Source: Labilibaculum sp. (GTDB lineage Bacteria; Bacteroidota; Bacteroidia; Bacteroidales; Marinifilaceae). Taken from it: DNA of 64,000 bases. How positions within the stretch are numbered: the stretch's first letter is position 1; every line of letters starts with the position of its first letter. The stretch is from the NCBI RefSeq assembly GCF_963664555.1, contig NZ_OY761461.1, forward strand, positions 310,001-374,000. Reading direction: 5' to 3'. The translations under genes and the position numbers were made by a program. Below the pieces are notes generated by a model that was not told the DNA's origin, made no database searches, and was given only the letters and a program-made list of their open reading frames with translations. Below are positions 1 to 9,387 of the stretch, piece by piece.

Positions 1-306
1 TTCATGAAGCTTGATGTTCGTGTTGGAACAATTACAGCTGCTGAAAAGGTAGCAAAAACAAAAAAACTTTTGAAATTAACTGTTGACACAGGAATTGATC
101 AAAGAACTGTTGTTTCGGGCATTGCAGAGCATTACAAGCCTGAGGAAATCATTGGAAAGCAGGTTAGTATATTAATGAATCTGGAGCCTAAACAATTGAA
201 AGGAATTGAATCTCAGGGGATGATTTTGATGGCTGAAGATGCTGATGGAAAATTATCTTTCGTTTCTCCGGATCAAGCAATAAAACCAGGTTCTGAAATC
301 AGATAA
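1..306 (+). CDS. metG: Methionyl-tRNA synthetase, C-terminal tRNA-binding domain (5' part outside window)
   Basis: This is the last 101 codons of a gene that begins before the window; the frame is open from base 1 (TTC ATG AAG) and stops at TAA 304-306. The protein fragment has the EMAP/Trbp111-type OB-fold tRNA-binding domain that ends long bacterial MetG proteins: DVRVGTI near the start, a KTKKLLKL stretch, SGIAEHY and the conserved ESQGMILMAE. This appended domain dimerises the synthetase and raises tRNA affinity; the catalytic HIGH/KMSKS part is not visible. A free-standing Trbp111-like or CsaA protein would be similar in size, but those begin a few residues upstream of this domain, and the ATG here sits right at the domain edge without the usual N-terminal strand, so a C-terminal piece of MetG is preferred. 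Confidence 0.85.
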   Translation, partial: FMKLDVRVGTITAAEKVAKTKKLLKLTVDTGIDQRTVVSGIAEHYKPEEIIGKQVSILMNLEPKQLKGIESQGMILMAEDADGKLSFVSPDQAIKPGSEIR

Positions 307-323
307 TTCAGAACTCAAAATTT

Positions 324-372
324 AAGATCTAAAAAAAACGCTTTCCATCGGGAAGCGTTTTTTTTAGATCTT
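324..372. terminator. Bidirectional intrinsic terminator between metG and the HU/SPOR gene
   Basis: Long inverted repeat: left arm 324-346 and right arm 350-372 pair over about 23 bp with one G-T wobble. A GC-rich core (CGCTTTCC / GGGAAGCG) is flanked by A8 on the left and T8 on the right, so it can stop transcription from both convergent genes. Confidence 0.9.
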
Positions 373-1316
373 TATTTTTTCAGAACCCAGCAGTAAGCTT
401 TTGAGTTCTTAGCAATTACCTTTTTTTTAAATTGATCTGCATCAGCTCTCTTCTCAAATTGATTGATCGCGACAGAATACAAATTTTTATTTTTAATTAT
501 CACAGCAGGATAAGATTTAGAAATCAATTCCTGTTTTAATATTTCTGCATTTTTCATTGAAGTAAAGCTACCTGATATCAAATAAAATCTTCCCTCATGT
601 AACTCATTCATTTTCAATTTTTTAGTAAGCTTAGGCTCAAATGTCACCATTTCTTCCGGTGGCGAAATTACAGGTTTTAATTGTACAATTTTCTCAGTAA
701 TTTCTTTCTTGCCTTCCATCATTCCCAAAGAAGCTTCATTACTTAAAAATGAACGTTCAGAATTCATTGGAATCAAGGCTATTGTCAATATAAAAGGAAT
801 AGTTGCAGCAGCATACCACAAACGTTTTGTTGTAAAAAGTGTCCTTACTTTAGCCTGGGATATAATTGCCGGATGAATTTTTTCTTCTGCAGATAATGAA
901 AGTCTGGGAAGCTCTATTTGTTCTAAACCAAATGCATCTACCAAATAATTAAGCTCCTTTGAAGGTTCAAACAGCATGTTATGCCTTCTGTCATTGTAAA
1001 AACATCCTACCTGATTCAAAACAACTCTTTCGCCACGCTGAATTCGCACACGGATATCTTCAATAAAAAACAGAACAGATTTTTCAGCTTCTGAATAACT
1101 TATATTTTCTGATTCAGCCAATCTATTAATCAGCAAGCCATCATTTTTTGATAAATTACGGTTAAATCCAATAGCTTTGGATGGAGGAAAAACAACATTC
1201 AGATTGTTGTCGATATTAGCAGGGCTATAATTGGCAACAAATCCACCAAACCCAGGTAATATTACGCAGTTGTGAATAAATAAGAGGTCTTTTATATATT
1301 TTGATACTTCCAGCAT
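372..1316 (-). CDS. HU-CCDC81-like domain / SPOR domain membrane protein
   Basis: The 314-residue product has an N-terminal region of about 130 residues resembling the paired prokaryotic HU-CCDC81 domains of Bacteroidota (VILPGFGGFVANY; LNQVGCFYND), one hydrophobic segment at about 166-184 (WYAAATIPFILTIALIPM), and a C-terminal SPOR domain at about 243-314 starting FYLISGSF. SPOR domains bind denuded septal peptidoglycan, and HU-type domains suggest DNA or protein binding on the cytoplasmic side, so a link between cell division and nucleoid is plausible but inferred. I chose ATG 1316 rather than the in-frame TTG nine bases upstream because that TTG lies inside the -7 promoter element. Convergent with metG across a shared terminator. 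Function is not established. Confidence 0.8.
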   Translation of the reverse strand: MLEVSKYIKDLLFIHNCVILPGFGGFVANYSPANIDNNLNVVFPPSKAIGFNRNLSKNDGLLINRLAESENISYSEAEKSVLFFIEDIRVRIQRGERVVLNQVGCFYNDRRHNMLFEPSKELNYLVDAFGLEQIELPRLSLSAEEKIHPAIISQAKVRTLFTTKRLWYAAATIPFILTIALIPMNSERSFLSNEASLGMMEGKKEITEKIVQLKPVISPPEEMVTFEPKLTKKLKMNELHEGRFYLISGSFTSMKNAEILKQELISKSYPAVIIKNKNLYSVAINQFEKRADADQFKKKVIAKNSKAYCWVLKK

Positions 1317-1322
1317 AGTACA

Positions 1323-1353
1323 CAAATATAATCAAAATTAGATACCACTCAAA
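1323..1353 (-). promoter_or_regulatory. Bacteroidota-type promoter of the HU/SPOR gene
   Basis: Reading the minus strand: TTTG at 1353-1350, a 19-base spacer, then TATATTTG at 1330-1323, a full match to TAnnTTTG. Transcription should start only a few bases before ATG 1316, giving an almost leaderless mRNA. Confidence 0.75.
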
Positions 1354-1457
1354 TCGAATTTATCTTTAAAAAATTAAGTGGCTATAAACCAAGCTTTTCG
1401 TAATGTAAAAATAATTATTTATCCTTTTTGATAGAGAAGCTGTTAAGTAAATTGTTG

Positions 1458-1465
1458 TATTTTTG
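1458..1465 (+). promoter_or_regulatory. Possible -7 element upstream of rfbB
   Basis: TATTTTTG matches TAnnTTTG, about 100 bases before the GTG start of rfbB. There is no TTTG at the ideal distance (nearest ends at 1430), so this is a weak assignment. Confidence 0.35.
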
Positions 1466-1564
1466 AAATCAATCAAAATAATACATAAACTGCTTTCAAT
1501 ATTTTTTTCCTTTGAAAATATTATGAGTATTTTAAGGTGAAGTAATTATAAAAATTATCTGAAC

Positions 1565-2620
1565 GTGAAAAAAAATATATTAATTACAGGAGGTGCCGGA
1601 TTCATCGGTTCGCATGTGGTACGTTTGTTTGTGAACAAATATCCAGATTATCAAATTATTAACCTTGACGCGCTCACTTATGCTGGAAACCTTGAAAATT
1701 TAAAGGATATTGACTCCAAAGCAAATTACACTTTTGTAAAAGGTGATATCACAGACTTAGCATTCGTAACCAATTTATTTAAAGATTTTAAATTTGAAGG
1801 CGTTCTGCATTTAGCAGCAGAGTCTCATGTCGATAGATCAATTTCAGATCCTTTGGCCTTTATTATGACCAATATTGTAGGAACTGTAAACCTTCTTAAT
1901 GCGGCTAAAGAATGTTGGGCTAATGATATGGAGGGTAAAAAATTCTATCATATTTCTACCGATGAAGTATATGGTTCTTTAGGGAAAACAGGGAAATTTA
2001 CCGAAGCAACTTCTTACGATCCGAGAAGTCCTTATTCTGCCTCAAAAGCAAGCTCAGATCATTTGGTGCGGGCGTATTTTCACACCTATAAACTTCCCGT
2101 AGTGTTGTCGAATTGCTCCAATAATTACGGTGCAAATCAGTTTCCTGAAAAGCTCATTCCGCTGGTAATCAATAACATTAAAAATTATAAGGCATTGCCT
2201 ATTTATGGCAAAGGAGATAATATTAGAGATTGGTTGTTTGTCGAAGATCATGCTTTAGCAATTGATTCCATTTATCATGATGGGAAAATAGGAGAGACCT
2301 ATAATATTGGAGGAGACAACGAATGGACTAATCTGGATTTGGTGAAAAAACTTTGTGATATTATGGATAAAAAGCTGAATCGAGAAACGGGAAGTTCTCA
2401 GAGATTGATCACTTTTGTGAAGGACAGAGCAGGTCATGATCAGCGTTATGCCATTGATGCTTCAAAAATTAAAGAGGAATTAGGGTGGAAGCCAAGCATT
2501 CAATTCGAAGAAGGTTTTGAGAAAACAATTGACTGGTATCTGCAAAATTCAGACTGGATGAATAATATTCTGTCGGGTGACTACGAAAAGTTCTACGAAC
2601 AACAATATATCAACCGATAA
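1565..2620 (+). CDS. rfbB: dTDP-glucose 4,6-dehydratase
   Basis: Converts dTDP-D-glucose to dTDP-4-keto-6-deoxy-D-glucose in the cytoplasm, the second step of dTDP-rhamnose and other deoxysugar pathways. The 351-residue length is normal. The NAD-binding GGAGFIG motif is at residues 9-15, the catalytic STDEVYG at 131-137, and the SDR pair YSASK gives Tyr157 and Lys161. Conserved AAESHVDRSI and NNYGANQFPEKLIPL are also present. Translation starts at a GTG; no better ATG lies upstream in frame. It stands alone: rfbA, rfbC and rfbD are not adjacent, so the rest of the pathway must be elsewhere. It is convergent with glmS, and both feed nucleotide-sugar metabolism for surface glycans. Confidence 0.95.
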   Translation: MKKNILITGGAGFIGSHVVRLFVNKYPDYQIINLDALTYAGNLENLKDIDSKANYTFVKGDITDLAFVTNLFKDFKFEGVLHLAAESHVDRSISDPLAFIMTNIVGTVNLLNAAKECWANDMEGKKFYHISTDEVYGSLGKTGKFTEATSYDPRSPYSASKASSDHLVRAYFHTYKLPVVLSNCSNNYGANQFPEKLIPLVINNIKNYKALPIYGKGDNIRDWLFVEDHALAIDSIYHDGKIGETYNIGGDNEWTNLDLVKKLCDIMDKKLNRETGSSQRLITFVKDRAGHDQRYAIDASKIKEELGWKPSIQFEEGFEKTIDWYLQNSDWMNNILSGDYEKFYEQQYINR

Positions 2621-2658
2621 AAAGAAGAGCGATGTAAAAAAATCACATCGCTCTTTTT
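2621..2658. terminator. Bidirectional terminator between rfbB and glmS
   Basis: Perfect 11-bp stem AAGAGCGATGT (2625-2635) with ACATCGCTCTT (2645-2655), an A-rich left flank and T-rich right flank, between two convergent genes. Confidence 0.88.
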
Positions 2659-2676
2659 ATAATTCTTAATCTTAGG

Positions 2677-4512
2677 TTACTCTACCGTAACAGATTTAGC
2701 TAAATTTCTTGGTTGATCAACATTACAGCCTCTGTAAACAGCGATATAATAAGAAATCAATTGGAAAGGAATAACCGTTAACAATGGTGCCAATGGTTCC
2801 AAGGTTTCTGGAATTTCTACCACGAAATCGGCCATTTTACTAATTACAGTATCGCCTTCAGTAACAATAGCAATTACATGTCCCTTTCTTGCCTTTACTT
2901 CCTGAATATTACTTACAATTTTCTCGTAAGATTTATCTTTAGTGGCAACAACAAAAACCGGCATTTGTTCATCTATAAGAGCAATTGGTCCGTGTTTCAT
3001 TTCTGCAGCAGGATATCCTTCGGCATGTATGTAGGAAATTTCTTTTAATTTTAGAGCTCCCTCCAAAGCTACCGGAAATAGGAAACCTCGTCCTAAATAA
3101 AGAGCATTGGTAGAATTCATGTATTGTTTCGATAATTCTTTAATGTCATCTTCTTTATCCAGGATTCTTTTTATCTTTTCCGGAAGATTTGCAAATTCCG
3201 CTATAAGCTCTTCGTATACATCCTTGGCCAGAGATCCTTTGCGGTATCCAACAAGCATTGCCATCATGGTAAGAACGGTAACCTGTGCTGTAAATGCTTT
3301 TGTAGAAGCCACTCCTATTTCCGGGCCGGCATGAGTATATACACCAGCATGAGTTTCACGGGGAATACTTGATCCAACTACATTACAAATACCAAGAACA
3401 GTTGCTCCAGCCTCTTTAGCTAATTTAATGGCAGCCAGGGTATCGGCAGTTTCACCACTCTGACTGATCGCCAAGACGATGTCATCCTTAAAAATCACAG
3501 GATTTCTGTAACGGAATTCAGATGCATATTCTACTTCAACAGGAATTCTGGCAAATTCTTCAAACAAGTATTCACCTACCATTCCAGCATGCCAGGATGT
3601 ACCACATCCAATAATTAATATTCGGCGGGCATTCACCAATTGCGGAATAACATCATTTATTCCACCTAAAAATACTTCTTTATTTGCTGTAGAGATTCTT
3701 CCCCGGATAGTATCATGAATAGAGCTGGTCTGTTCGAAAATTTCTTTTAGCATGAAATGATCGTATCCGTTTTTTTCAATTTGCTCAATATCCAAATCCA
3801 GTTGTTGAATATGTGGAGTTAATTTGTCATTCTGAATGGTTTTCAAAACCAATTCATCTCGGCTTATAATGGCGACGTCGTTGTCATTCAGATAGATAAC
3901 ACTGTTGGTGTATTCAATAATAGGTGTGGCATCCGAAGCAAGAAAATATTCTCCGTTTCCAACTCCAACTACTAATGGACTTCCTTTTCTGGCTGCAATC
4001 AATTTGTCTGATTCATCTTCACACATAACAACCAAACCATATGCTCCAACCACTTTTGTTAAAGCCAACCGTACAGCAAGTTCTGCTGAAACTTCACCTT
4101 TCAAATAGATATACTCAATCAAATTTGCTAATACTTCAGTATCGGTATCACTTTGAAAAGTATATCCTCTTTTAATCAGCTTATCTTTTAAAGTTGAGTA
4201 GTTTTCAATAATTCCATTATGAATAATTACAAATTTATTGTTCATAGAACTATGAGGATGAGCATTTTCATCGTTAGGTTCCCCATGAGTTGCCCAACGT
4301 GTATGTCCAATTCCAATGGTTCCCGAAATATCATTTCCTTTTGCATGATTTTCCAGATCCTGAACCTTTCCCTTGCACTTAAATACCTGAGTTCGATTTG
4401 TACGAAGAGCCACTCCAGCAGAATCATACCCTCGGTATTCTAATCTTTTCAGGCCATTAATGAGTATAGGATAAGCTTGCTTATCCCCAATGTAACCAAC
4501 TATTCCACACAT
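2677..4512 (-). CDS. glmS: Glutamine-fructose-6-phosphate aminotransferase (isomerizing)
   Basis: Makes glucosamine-6-phosphate from fructose-6-phosphate and glutamine, the entry step to UDP-GlcNAc for peptidoglycan and lipid A. The start MCGIVGYIG exposes the nucleophile Cys2 after Met removal. The N-terminal glutaminase domain carries RGYDSAG and TRWATHGEP, followed by two SIS isomerase domains (GCGTSWHAG; SQSGETADT) and the conserved C-terminal tail NLAKSVTVE. The 611-residue length is standard. A one-mismatch -7 box (AATATTTG on the minus strand) lies just upstream. No glmS ribozyme sequence is seen in the short upstream region, as expected outside Bacillota. Convergent with rfbB. Confidence 0.97.
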   Translation of the reverse strand: MCGIVGYIGDKQAYPILINGLKRLEYRGYDSAGVALRTNRTQVFKCKGKVQDLENHAKGNDISGTIGIGHTRWATHGEPNDENAHPHSSMNNKFVIIHNGIIENYSTLKDKLIKRGYTFQSDTDTEVLANLIEYIYLKGEVSAELAVRLALTKVVGAYGLVVMCEDESDKLIAARKGSPLVVGVGNGEYFLASDATPIIEYTNSVIYLNDNDVAIISRDELVLKTIQNDKLTPHIQQLDLDIEQIEKNGYDHFMLKEIFEQTSSIHDTIRGRISTANKEVFLGGINDVIPQLVNARRILIIGCGTSWHAGMVGEYLFEEFARIPVEVEYASEFRYRNPVIFKDDIVLAISQSGETADTLAAIKLAKEAGATVLGICNVVGSSIPRETHAGVYTHAGPEIGVASTKAFTAQVTVLTMMAMLVGYRKGSLAKDVYEELIAEFANLPEKIKRILDKEDDIKELSKQYMNSTNALYLGRGFLFPVALEGALKLKEISYIHAEGYPAAEMKHGPIALIDEQMPVFVVATKDKSYEKIVSNIQEVKARKGHVIAIVTEGDTVISKMADFVVEIPETLEPLAPLLTVIPFQLISYYIAVYRGCNVDQPRNLAKSVTVE

Positions 4513-4699
4513 AAATACAAATATTTCAGTTTCGGTACCACGCGAAACTTGTTAAAAAACAATTCATAAAATAACGATACATGCTTTGTCAGTAATGAGA
4601 TAGCATTAAAACAGGCATCGACGATTGAATTATCATAAATCCAGATAAAAATACGATAAGTTAGAACGCTCTCCAAACTTCTTAATGTATAATTAAAGA

Positions 4700-4740
4700 A
4701 TAAAAAATAAGGTGTAAGTAAGCAAATGCTTAAATACACC
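4700..4740 (-). terminator. Terminator of the GT5-domain gene
   Basis: Arms GGTGTAAGTAAGCA (4711-4724) and TGCTTAAATACACC (4727-4740) pair with two mismatches. On the minus strand the hairpin is followed by a T-rich stretch (complement of 4700-4710), just after the stop codon at 4765. Confidence 0.6.
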
Positions 4741-4764
4741 TTTTGAATATATTGTAAATCGTAA

Positions 4765-5574
4765 CTATTCTGCTACTAATTCGTCGTAAAGTTCTGAATA
4801 AGCTACCACATATTCATCCTTGTTTTTATACTCCAGAAAAGGTTTCCCTGAGGCAATTGCATATGCTTTCACTTCTTCATTTATCTGAGGACTCCCCATA
4901 ATCAAGGCATCAGACTGATCAATTGCTAATTTATGAATTGCAACATAACTAGCATCTTCTAAAATACTAACATCCTCCTGATTTACTCCCTCAATAATTG
5001 ATTTCTCTCTAAACTGACTGCTGAATTTTGTTGAGAATTCATCATCATACATGGAGAAAACTACTTTTGTGTCAGTAAATAATGGATCTTCATTAAATGA
5101 TTTTTTCAAATACAAAGGAACTAAACCCGTGAACCAACCTTGACAATGTACAACATCTGGTGCCCATCTCAATTTTTTAACTGTTTCAAGTACTCCTCTT
5201 GCAAAGAAAATAGCTCTTTCATCGTTGTCCTCAAAAGCATCTCCGTTTTCATCCAATAGAATCTCTTTCCTGTGAAAATAGTCCTCATTATCAATAAAAT
5301 AAACTTGCATTCGAGCCGCTTGAATCGAGGCAACCTTAATAATTAATGGATGATCTGTATCATCAATTATTAAATTCATTCCCGAAAGGCGGATAACTTC
5401 ATGCAACTGATTTCTTCTCTCGTTGATACATCCATATCTAGGCATGAAAGTTCTGATCTCTTTTCCTTTTTCCTGAATTCCCTGAGGTAGATATCTACCT
5501 ATTGCAGACATTTCAGTTTCAGGAAGATAAGGGGTAATTTCTTGTGAAACAAACAATACTTTTGTCTTTTCCAT
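4765..5574 (-). CDS. Single-domain glycogen/starch synthase-like protein (GT5 N-terminal domain only)
   Basis: The 269 residues match the N-terminal half of glycogen/starch synthases (GT5 catalytic domain, PF08323): KVLFVSQEITPY at the start, WAPDVVHCQGWFTGLVPLYL in the middle and FSMYDDEF later. Real glycogen synthases are about 470-500 residues with a second GT-B domain that binds ADP-glucose; that half is absent, and the KTGGL-type substrate motif normally near residue 15 is replaced by PETEMSAIG. The reading frame is intact and has its own promoter and terminator, so this is not a recent truncation. Divergent from panC, a neighbourhood I associate with this family in Bacteroidota. Catalysis looks unlikely; binding of sugar nucleotide or a regulatory role is conjecture. 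Confidence 0.75.
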   Translation of the reverse strand: MEKTKVLFVSQEITPYLPETEMSAIGRYLPQGIQEKGKEIRTFMPRYGCINERRNQLHEVIRLSGMNLIIDDTDHPLIIKVASIQAARMQVYFIDNEDYFHRKEILLDENGDAFEDNDERAIFFARGVLETVKKLRWAPDVVHCQGWFTGLVPLYLKKSFNEDPLFTDTKVVFSMYDDEFSTKFSSQFREKSIIEGVNQEDVSILEDASYVAIHKLAIDQSDALIMGSPQINEEVKAYAIASGKPFLEYKNKDEYVVAYSELYDELVAE

Positions 5575-5608
5575 ATAGTCGCTAATAATATAATACAGAT
5601 TATCTGCG

Positions 5609-5616
5609 CAAAATTA
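5609..5616 (-). promoter_or_regulatory. -7 element of the GT5-domain gene
   Basis: TAATTTTG on the minus strand fits TAnnTTTG, about 35 bases before the ATG at 5574. The -33 element is poor (TTTCG at a 24-base distance). Confidence 0.5.
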
Positions 5617-5767
5617 GTAAAAATAATTAACATACCTGCCCGAAAGGGAAGCTTAAAGCTCCTACAATACAATTAAATGCAATTAATATTTCTCCAATTT
5701 ATATTTATTTATTTTATTTGCAGTCTTAAATAAAAACCAATTAGATTTTACAGACACAATTCAAGGA

Positions 5768-6607
5768 ATGGAAATAGTAAAGCTTGTTGCTGAGATTAAA
5801 AGTAAAATCAGCAAGTTTAAGGCAGAAGGAAAGACAATCGGATTTGTTCCCACAATGGGGGCTCTTCATGAGGGGCATTTGTCTCTTGTCGATACGTCTG
5901 TAAAAAACAATGATATTACGGTTGTTAGTATTTTTGTTAACCCTACGCAGTTCAATAATCCAGAGGATTTATCGACTTACCCAAGAACTATTGAAAAGGA
6001 CTTGGAGAAACTTTCGGTTTACCAGCCAGACTTAATTTTTATTCCGGAAGTAAACGAGATTTATCCTGAGCCTGACACCAGAATTTTTGATTTCGGTATG
6101 CTCGATAGGGTTATGGAAGGAAAAAATCGTCCGGGCCATTTCAATGGCGTTGCCCAGGTTGTGAGCAAACTTTTCGATATCGTTAGGCCTGATAATGCCT
6201 GCTTTGGACAAAAAGACTTTCAGCAAGTAGCTGTTATTAAGCAGATGACTAAAGATCTTAAGTTAAATGTAAACATTGTTTCCTGCCCTATTATCAGGGA
6301 AAATGATGGTTTGGCTATGAGCTCAAGGAATGTTTTACTTTCGGAAGATCAGAGAAAAAATGCTTGTAAAATCTCTGAAACTTTATTTAAAGCTCGTAAC
6401 TTAGCCGCGGAATTAAGCGTATCTCAGTTGAAAGAATGGGTTGTTGAAGAAATCAATAAAAACATTTATCTTTCTGTCGAGTATTTTGAAATTGTTAATG
6501 ATACAACCCTTGAGGTAATTAATGACTGGAATGAGTCAAATAATAAGATTGGTTGTATTACAGTTCAGGTTGGGAAGATCCGCCTGATAGATAACGTTAC
6601 TTTTTAA
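5768..6607 (+). CDS. panC: Pantothenate synthetase (pantoate-beta-alanine ligase)
   Basis: ATP-dependent ligation of D-pantoate and beta-alanine to pantothenate, the last step before coenzyme A synthesis proper. The nucleotidyltransferase fold signature [13 protein letters not shown] is at 28-40 with HEGH at 34-37. [28 protein letters not shown] and the KMSKS-equivalent AMSSRN follow in the usual order. The 279-residue length is typical. It is followed after 17 bases by panD, which makes the beta-alanine substrate, so the two form an operon and a complete branch from aspartate plus pantoate. Confidence 0.97.
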   Translation: MEIVKLVAEIKSKISKFKAEGKTIGFVPTMGALHEGHLSLVDTSVKNNDITVVSIFVNPTQFNNPEDLSTYPRTIEKDLEKLSVYQPDLIFIPEVNEIYPEPDTRIFDFGMLDRVMEGKNRPGHFNGVAQVVSKLFDIVRPDNACFGQKDFQQVAVIKQMTKDLKLNVNIVSCPIIRENDGLAMSSRNVLLSEDQRKNACKISETLFKARNLAAELSVSQLKEWVVEEINKNIYLSVEYFEIVNDTTLEVINDWNESNNKIGCITVQVGKIRLIDNVTF

Positions 6608-6624
6608 TATTAGTTAAAAACGAT

Positions 6625-6975
6625 ATGTACATTGAAGTTTGTAAATCGAAAATTCACAAAGCGTCAGTAACTGGTGCTGATCTTCAATATGTTGGAAGTG
6701 TAACCATTGATGAAGACTTGATGGATGCTGCCAATTTAATTGAAAACGAAAAAGTTCAAATTGTTAACGTAAACAATGGAGAACGATTAGAGACCTATGT
6801 TATTCGTGGTGAAAGAGGTTCTGGAACCATTTGCCTGAATGGCCCTGCCGCCAGAAAATGTGCTGTTGGTGATGTTGTTATTATCATCTCTTATGCATCT
6901 ATGGAATTTGAGGAAGCGAAATCGTGGGAACCGAGCTTGGTTTTTCCTGATACGGCTACCAACAAATTGATTTAA
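6625..6975 (+). CDS. panD: Aspartate 1-decarboxylase, pyruvoyl-dependent proenzyme
   Basis: Decarboxylates L-aspartate to beta-alanine for pantothenate synthesis. The 116-residue proenzyme self-cleaves between Gly24 and Ser25 (YVGSVTID, 22-29) to generate the pyruvoyl cofactor at the new N terminus of the alpha chain. The conserved [15 protein letters not shown] and [17 protein letters not shown] blocks are present, including the NGAAA-like loop. It lies 17 bases after panC and ahead of a strong terminator, closing the panCD operon. Confidence 0.97.
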   Translation: MYIEVCKSKIHKASVTGADLQYVGSVTIDEDLMDAANLIENEKVQIVNVNNGERLETYVIRGERGSGTICLNGPAARKCAVGDVVIIISYASMEFEEAKSWEPSLVFPDTATNKLI

Positions 6976-6996
6976 ATTACCTTATTTAATAAGTAC

Positions 6997-7028
6997 AAGG
7001 GCTGTTCTATCCGATCAGCCCTTTTTTG
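6997..7028 (+). terminator. Terminator of the panCD operon
   Basis: Perfect 8-bp stem AAGGGCTG (6997-7004) and CAGCCCTT (7016-7023) followed by a run of T. Confidence 0.85.
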
Positions 7029-7102
7029 TGGACTTGCCATTCTATATTTATCCAATCATTAAAATTTCTTCCGGCTGGAGATTGAACAATTTGATCATGA
7101 TT

Positions 7103-7134
7103 CTTGATACTTTGTTTCCGATACTCTATACTTG
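7103..7134 (+). promoter_or_regulatory. Promoter of rfaE2-radA
   Basis: CTTG at 7103-7106, a 20-base spacer, then TATACTTG at 7127-7134 (seven of eight fits to TAnnTTTG). The ATG of rfaE2 is 34 bases downstream. Confidence 0.5.
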
Positions 7135-7167
7135 TAAATTATTAGCTTCAAAATAAATGTCAGCCCA

Positions 7168-7671
7168 ATGAATAAACTTGATATTGTAAAAAATAAAATT
7201 ATCTCTGATAAAAAAGATGCCTTTAACCTACTTCAAACCTGGAGATTCAAGGAAAATAAAATTGTTTTCACGAATGGTTGTTTTGATCTGGTTCACCGCG
7301 GACATTTAGATTATTTGGCGTCAGCAGCTTCTATGGGCAATAAACTGGTTATTGGTATAAATACGGATGCATCTGTTCAAAAATTAAAAGGTCCTGACCG
7401 ACCCATTATTGATGAATATTCAAGAGCTTTTTTATTAGCATCATTAGGCTTTGTAGATATGGTAATCTACTTTGAAGAACAAACCCCTTATGAGCTGATT
7501 AATTTTGTTCAGCCGGATATTCTGGTTAAGGGAAGCGATTACAATGCTGAAGATATTGTTGGATACGATATTGTGAAAGCCAAAGGAGGAGAAATTAAAA
7601 CAATTGATTTTATCGAAGGATTCTCTTCAACGGGTATTATTAATAAGATAATTAAAACTACCAATAAATAA
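7168..7671 (+). CDS. rfaE2: D-glycero-beta-D-manno-heptose 1-phosphate nucleotidyltransferase (RfaE domain II)
   Basis: Cytidylyltransferase-fold enzyme that activates heptose-1-phosphate to a nucleotide-heptose for lipopolysaccharide core or surface glycan synthesis. The signature TNGCFDLVHRGH spans residues 35-46 and supplies the HxGH ATP-binding motif. VIGINTDASV, KGPDRPI and LVKGSDY are conserved RfaE/HldE C-domain blocks. In Escherichia coli this activity is the second half of HldE; here the 167-residue protein carries only that domain and the kinase half is not next to it. The ORF is followed by radA after 12 bases, giving a two-gene operon without an obvious functional link. Confidence 0.92.
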   Translation: MNKLDIVKNKIISDKKDAFNLLQTWRFKENKIVFTNGCFDLVHRGHLDYLASAASMGNKLVIGINTDASVQKLKGPDRPIIDEYSRAFLLASLGFVDMVIYFEEQTPYELINFVQPDILVKGSDYNAEDIVGYDIVKAKGGEIKTIDFIEGFSSTGIINKIIKTTNK

Positions 7672-7683
7672 TTATTCAGATTT

Positions 7684-9060
<1,377 letters not shown>

Positions 9061-9066
9061 AAAAAT

Positions 9067-9092
9067 AAGGCCGAAACGTTAGTTTCGGCCTT
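9067..9092. terminator. Bidirectional terminator between radA and the cobalamin riboswitch transcript
   Basis: Perfect 11-bp stem AAGGCCGAAAC (9067-9077) with GTTTCGGCCTT (9082-9092), loop GTTA. It ends radA on the plus strand. The minus-strand side is followed by TATTTTTTTAT, so it can also stop the short riboswitch RNA immediately after its 38-codon frame. Confidence 0.9.
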
Positions 9093-9208
9093 TAACAGTT
9101 ACTATGAATTTTGTTGATCCGAGTATGGCAGTTCGAATCGAATAGCGTCGGAAATAGAAAGAAATAAACTGAATCTTCCCGCTTTTTCCACCGAAAGCTA
9201 AAATCCAT
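9092..9208 (-). CDS. 38-residue open reading frame directly behind the cobalamin riboswitch
   Basis: ATG at 9208-9206 touches the 3' strand of riboswitch stem P1 and the frame runs 38 codons to TAA at 9094-9092, exactly at the terminator. The peptide begins MDFSFRWKKREDSVYFFLFP and contains two Cys near its end. I recognise no family, no signal peptide and no transmembrane segment. Position and fit between aptamer and terminator argue for a real transcript; coding is uncertain because a frame of this length arises easily by chance. It could also be the eroded start of a lost B12-related gene. Confidence 0.3.
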   Translation of the reverse strand: MDFSFRWKKREDSVYFFLFPTLFDSNCHTRINKIHSNC

Positions 9209-9383
9209 GATCTCAGGTAGGTCTTCTGGCTTATTCCAATCTTAAGTGCCTTCCCATTCTTCAGAACAGTGGTTTAATTACTTAAAATATTGATCCGTAA
9301 ACCGAACCGGAATCTACAGCTGCGGGGACAGCTCCTGCTTTAAACAGGATTCCCTATTATTCCCTTTCGGGAACCTGAATCTC
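9209..9383 (-). promoter_or_regulatory. Cobalamin (adenosylcobalamin-type) riboswitch, orphan
   Basis: The minus strand carries the B12 riboswitch core in order: a P1 5' strand GATTCAGG, a GGGAAtcc junction, AGCTGTCCCCGCAGCTGTAG (the highly conserved CUGUCCCCGCaaCUGUaA region), CCACTG, GGGAAGG, and finally the B12 box AAGCCAGAAGACCTACC at 9232-9216, closed by the P1 3' strand CCTGAGATC (9217-9209). All are in canonical spacing over about 175 bases. It lies just after the stop of the PBP1A gene and points toward radA, which is on the opposite strand, so no B12 transport or synthesis gene is under its control here. Only the 38-codon frame and a terminator follow. Confidence 0.93.
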
Positions 9384-9387
9384 TCTA

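Noticed and set aside
1317..1325. TTG start three codons upstream for the HU/SPOR protein
   Set aside because: The TTG is part of the TATATTTG promoter element, and ATG 1316 gives the family-like N terminus.
4500..4739. 79-codon frame on the minus strand upstream of glmS
   Set aside because: It overlaps the glmS start and its hydrophobic, Phe/Leu-rich translation fits random AT-rich sequence.
9130..9150. tRNA-like TTCGAATCGAA
   Set aside because: No acceptor or anticodon stems around it; it lies downstream of the riboswitch.
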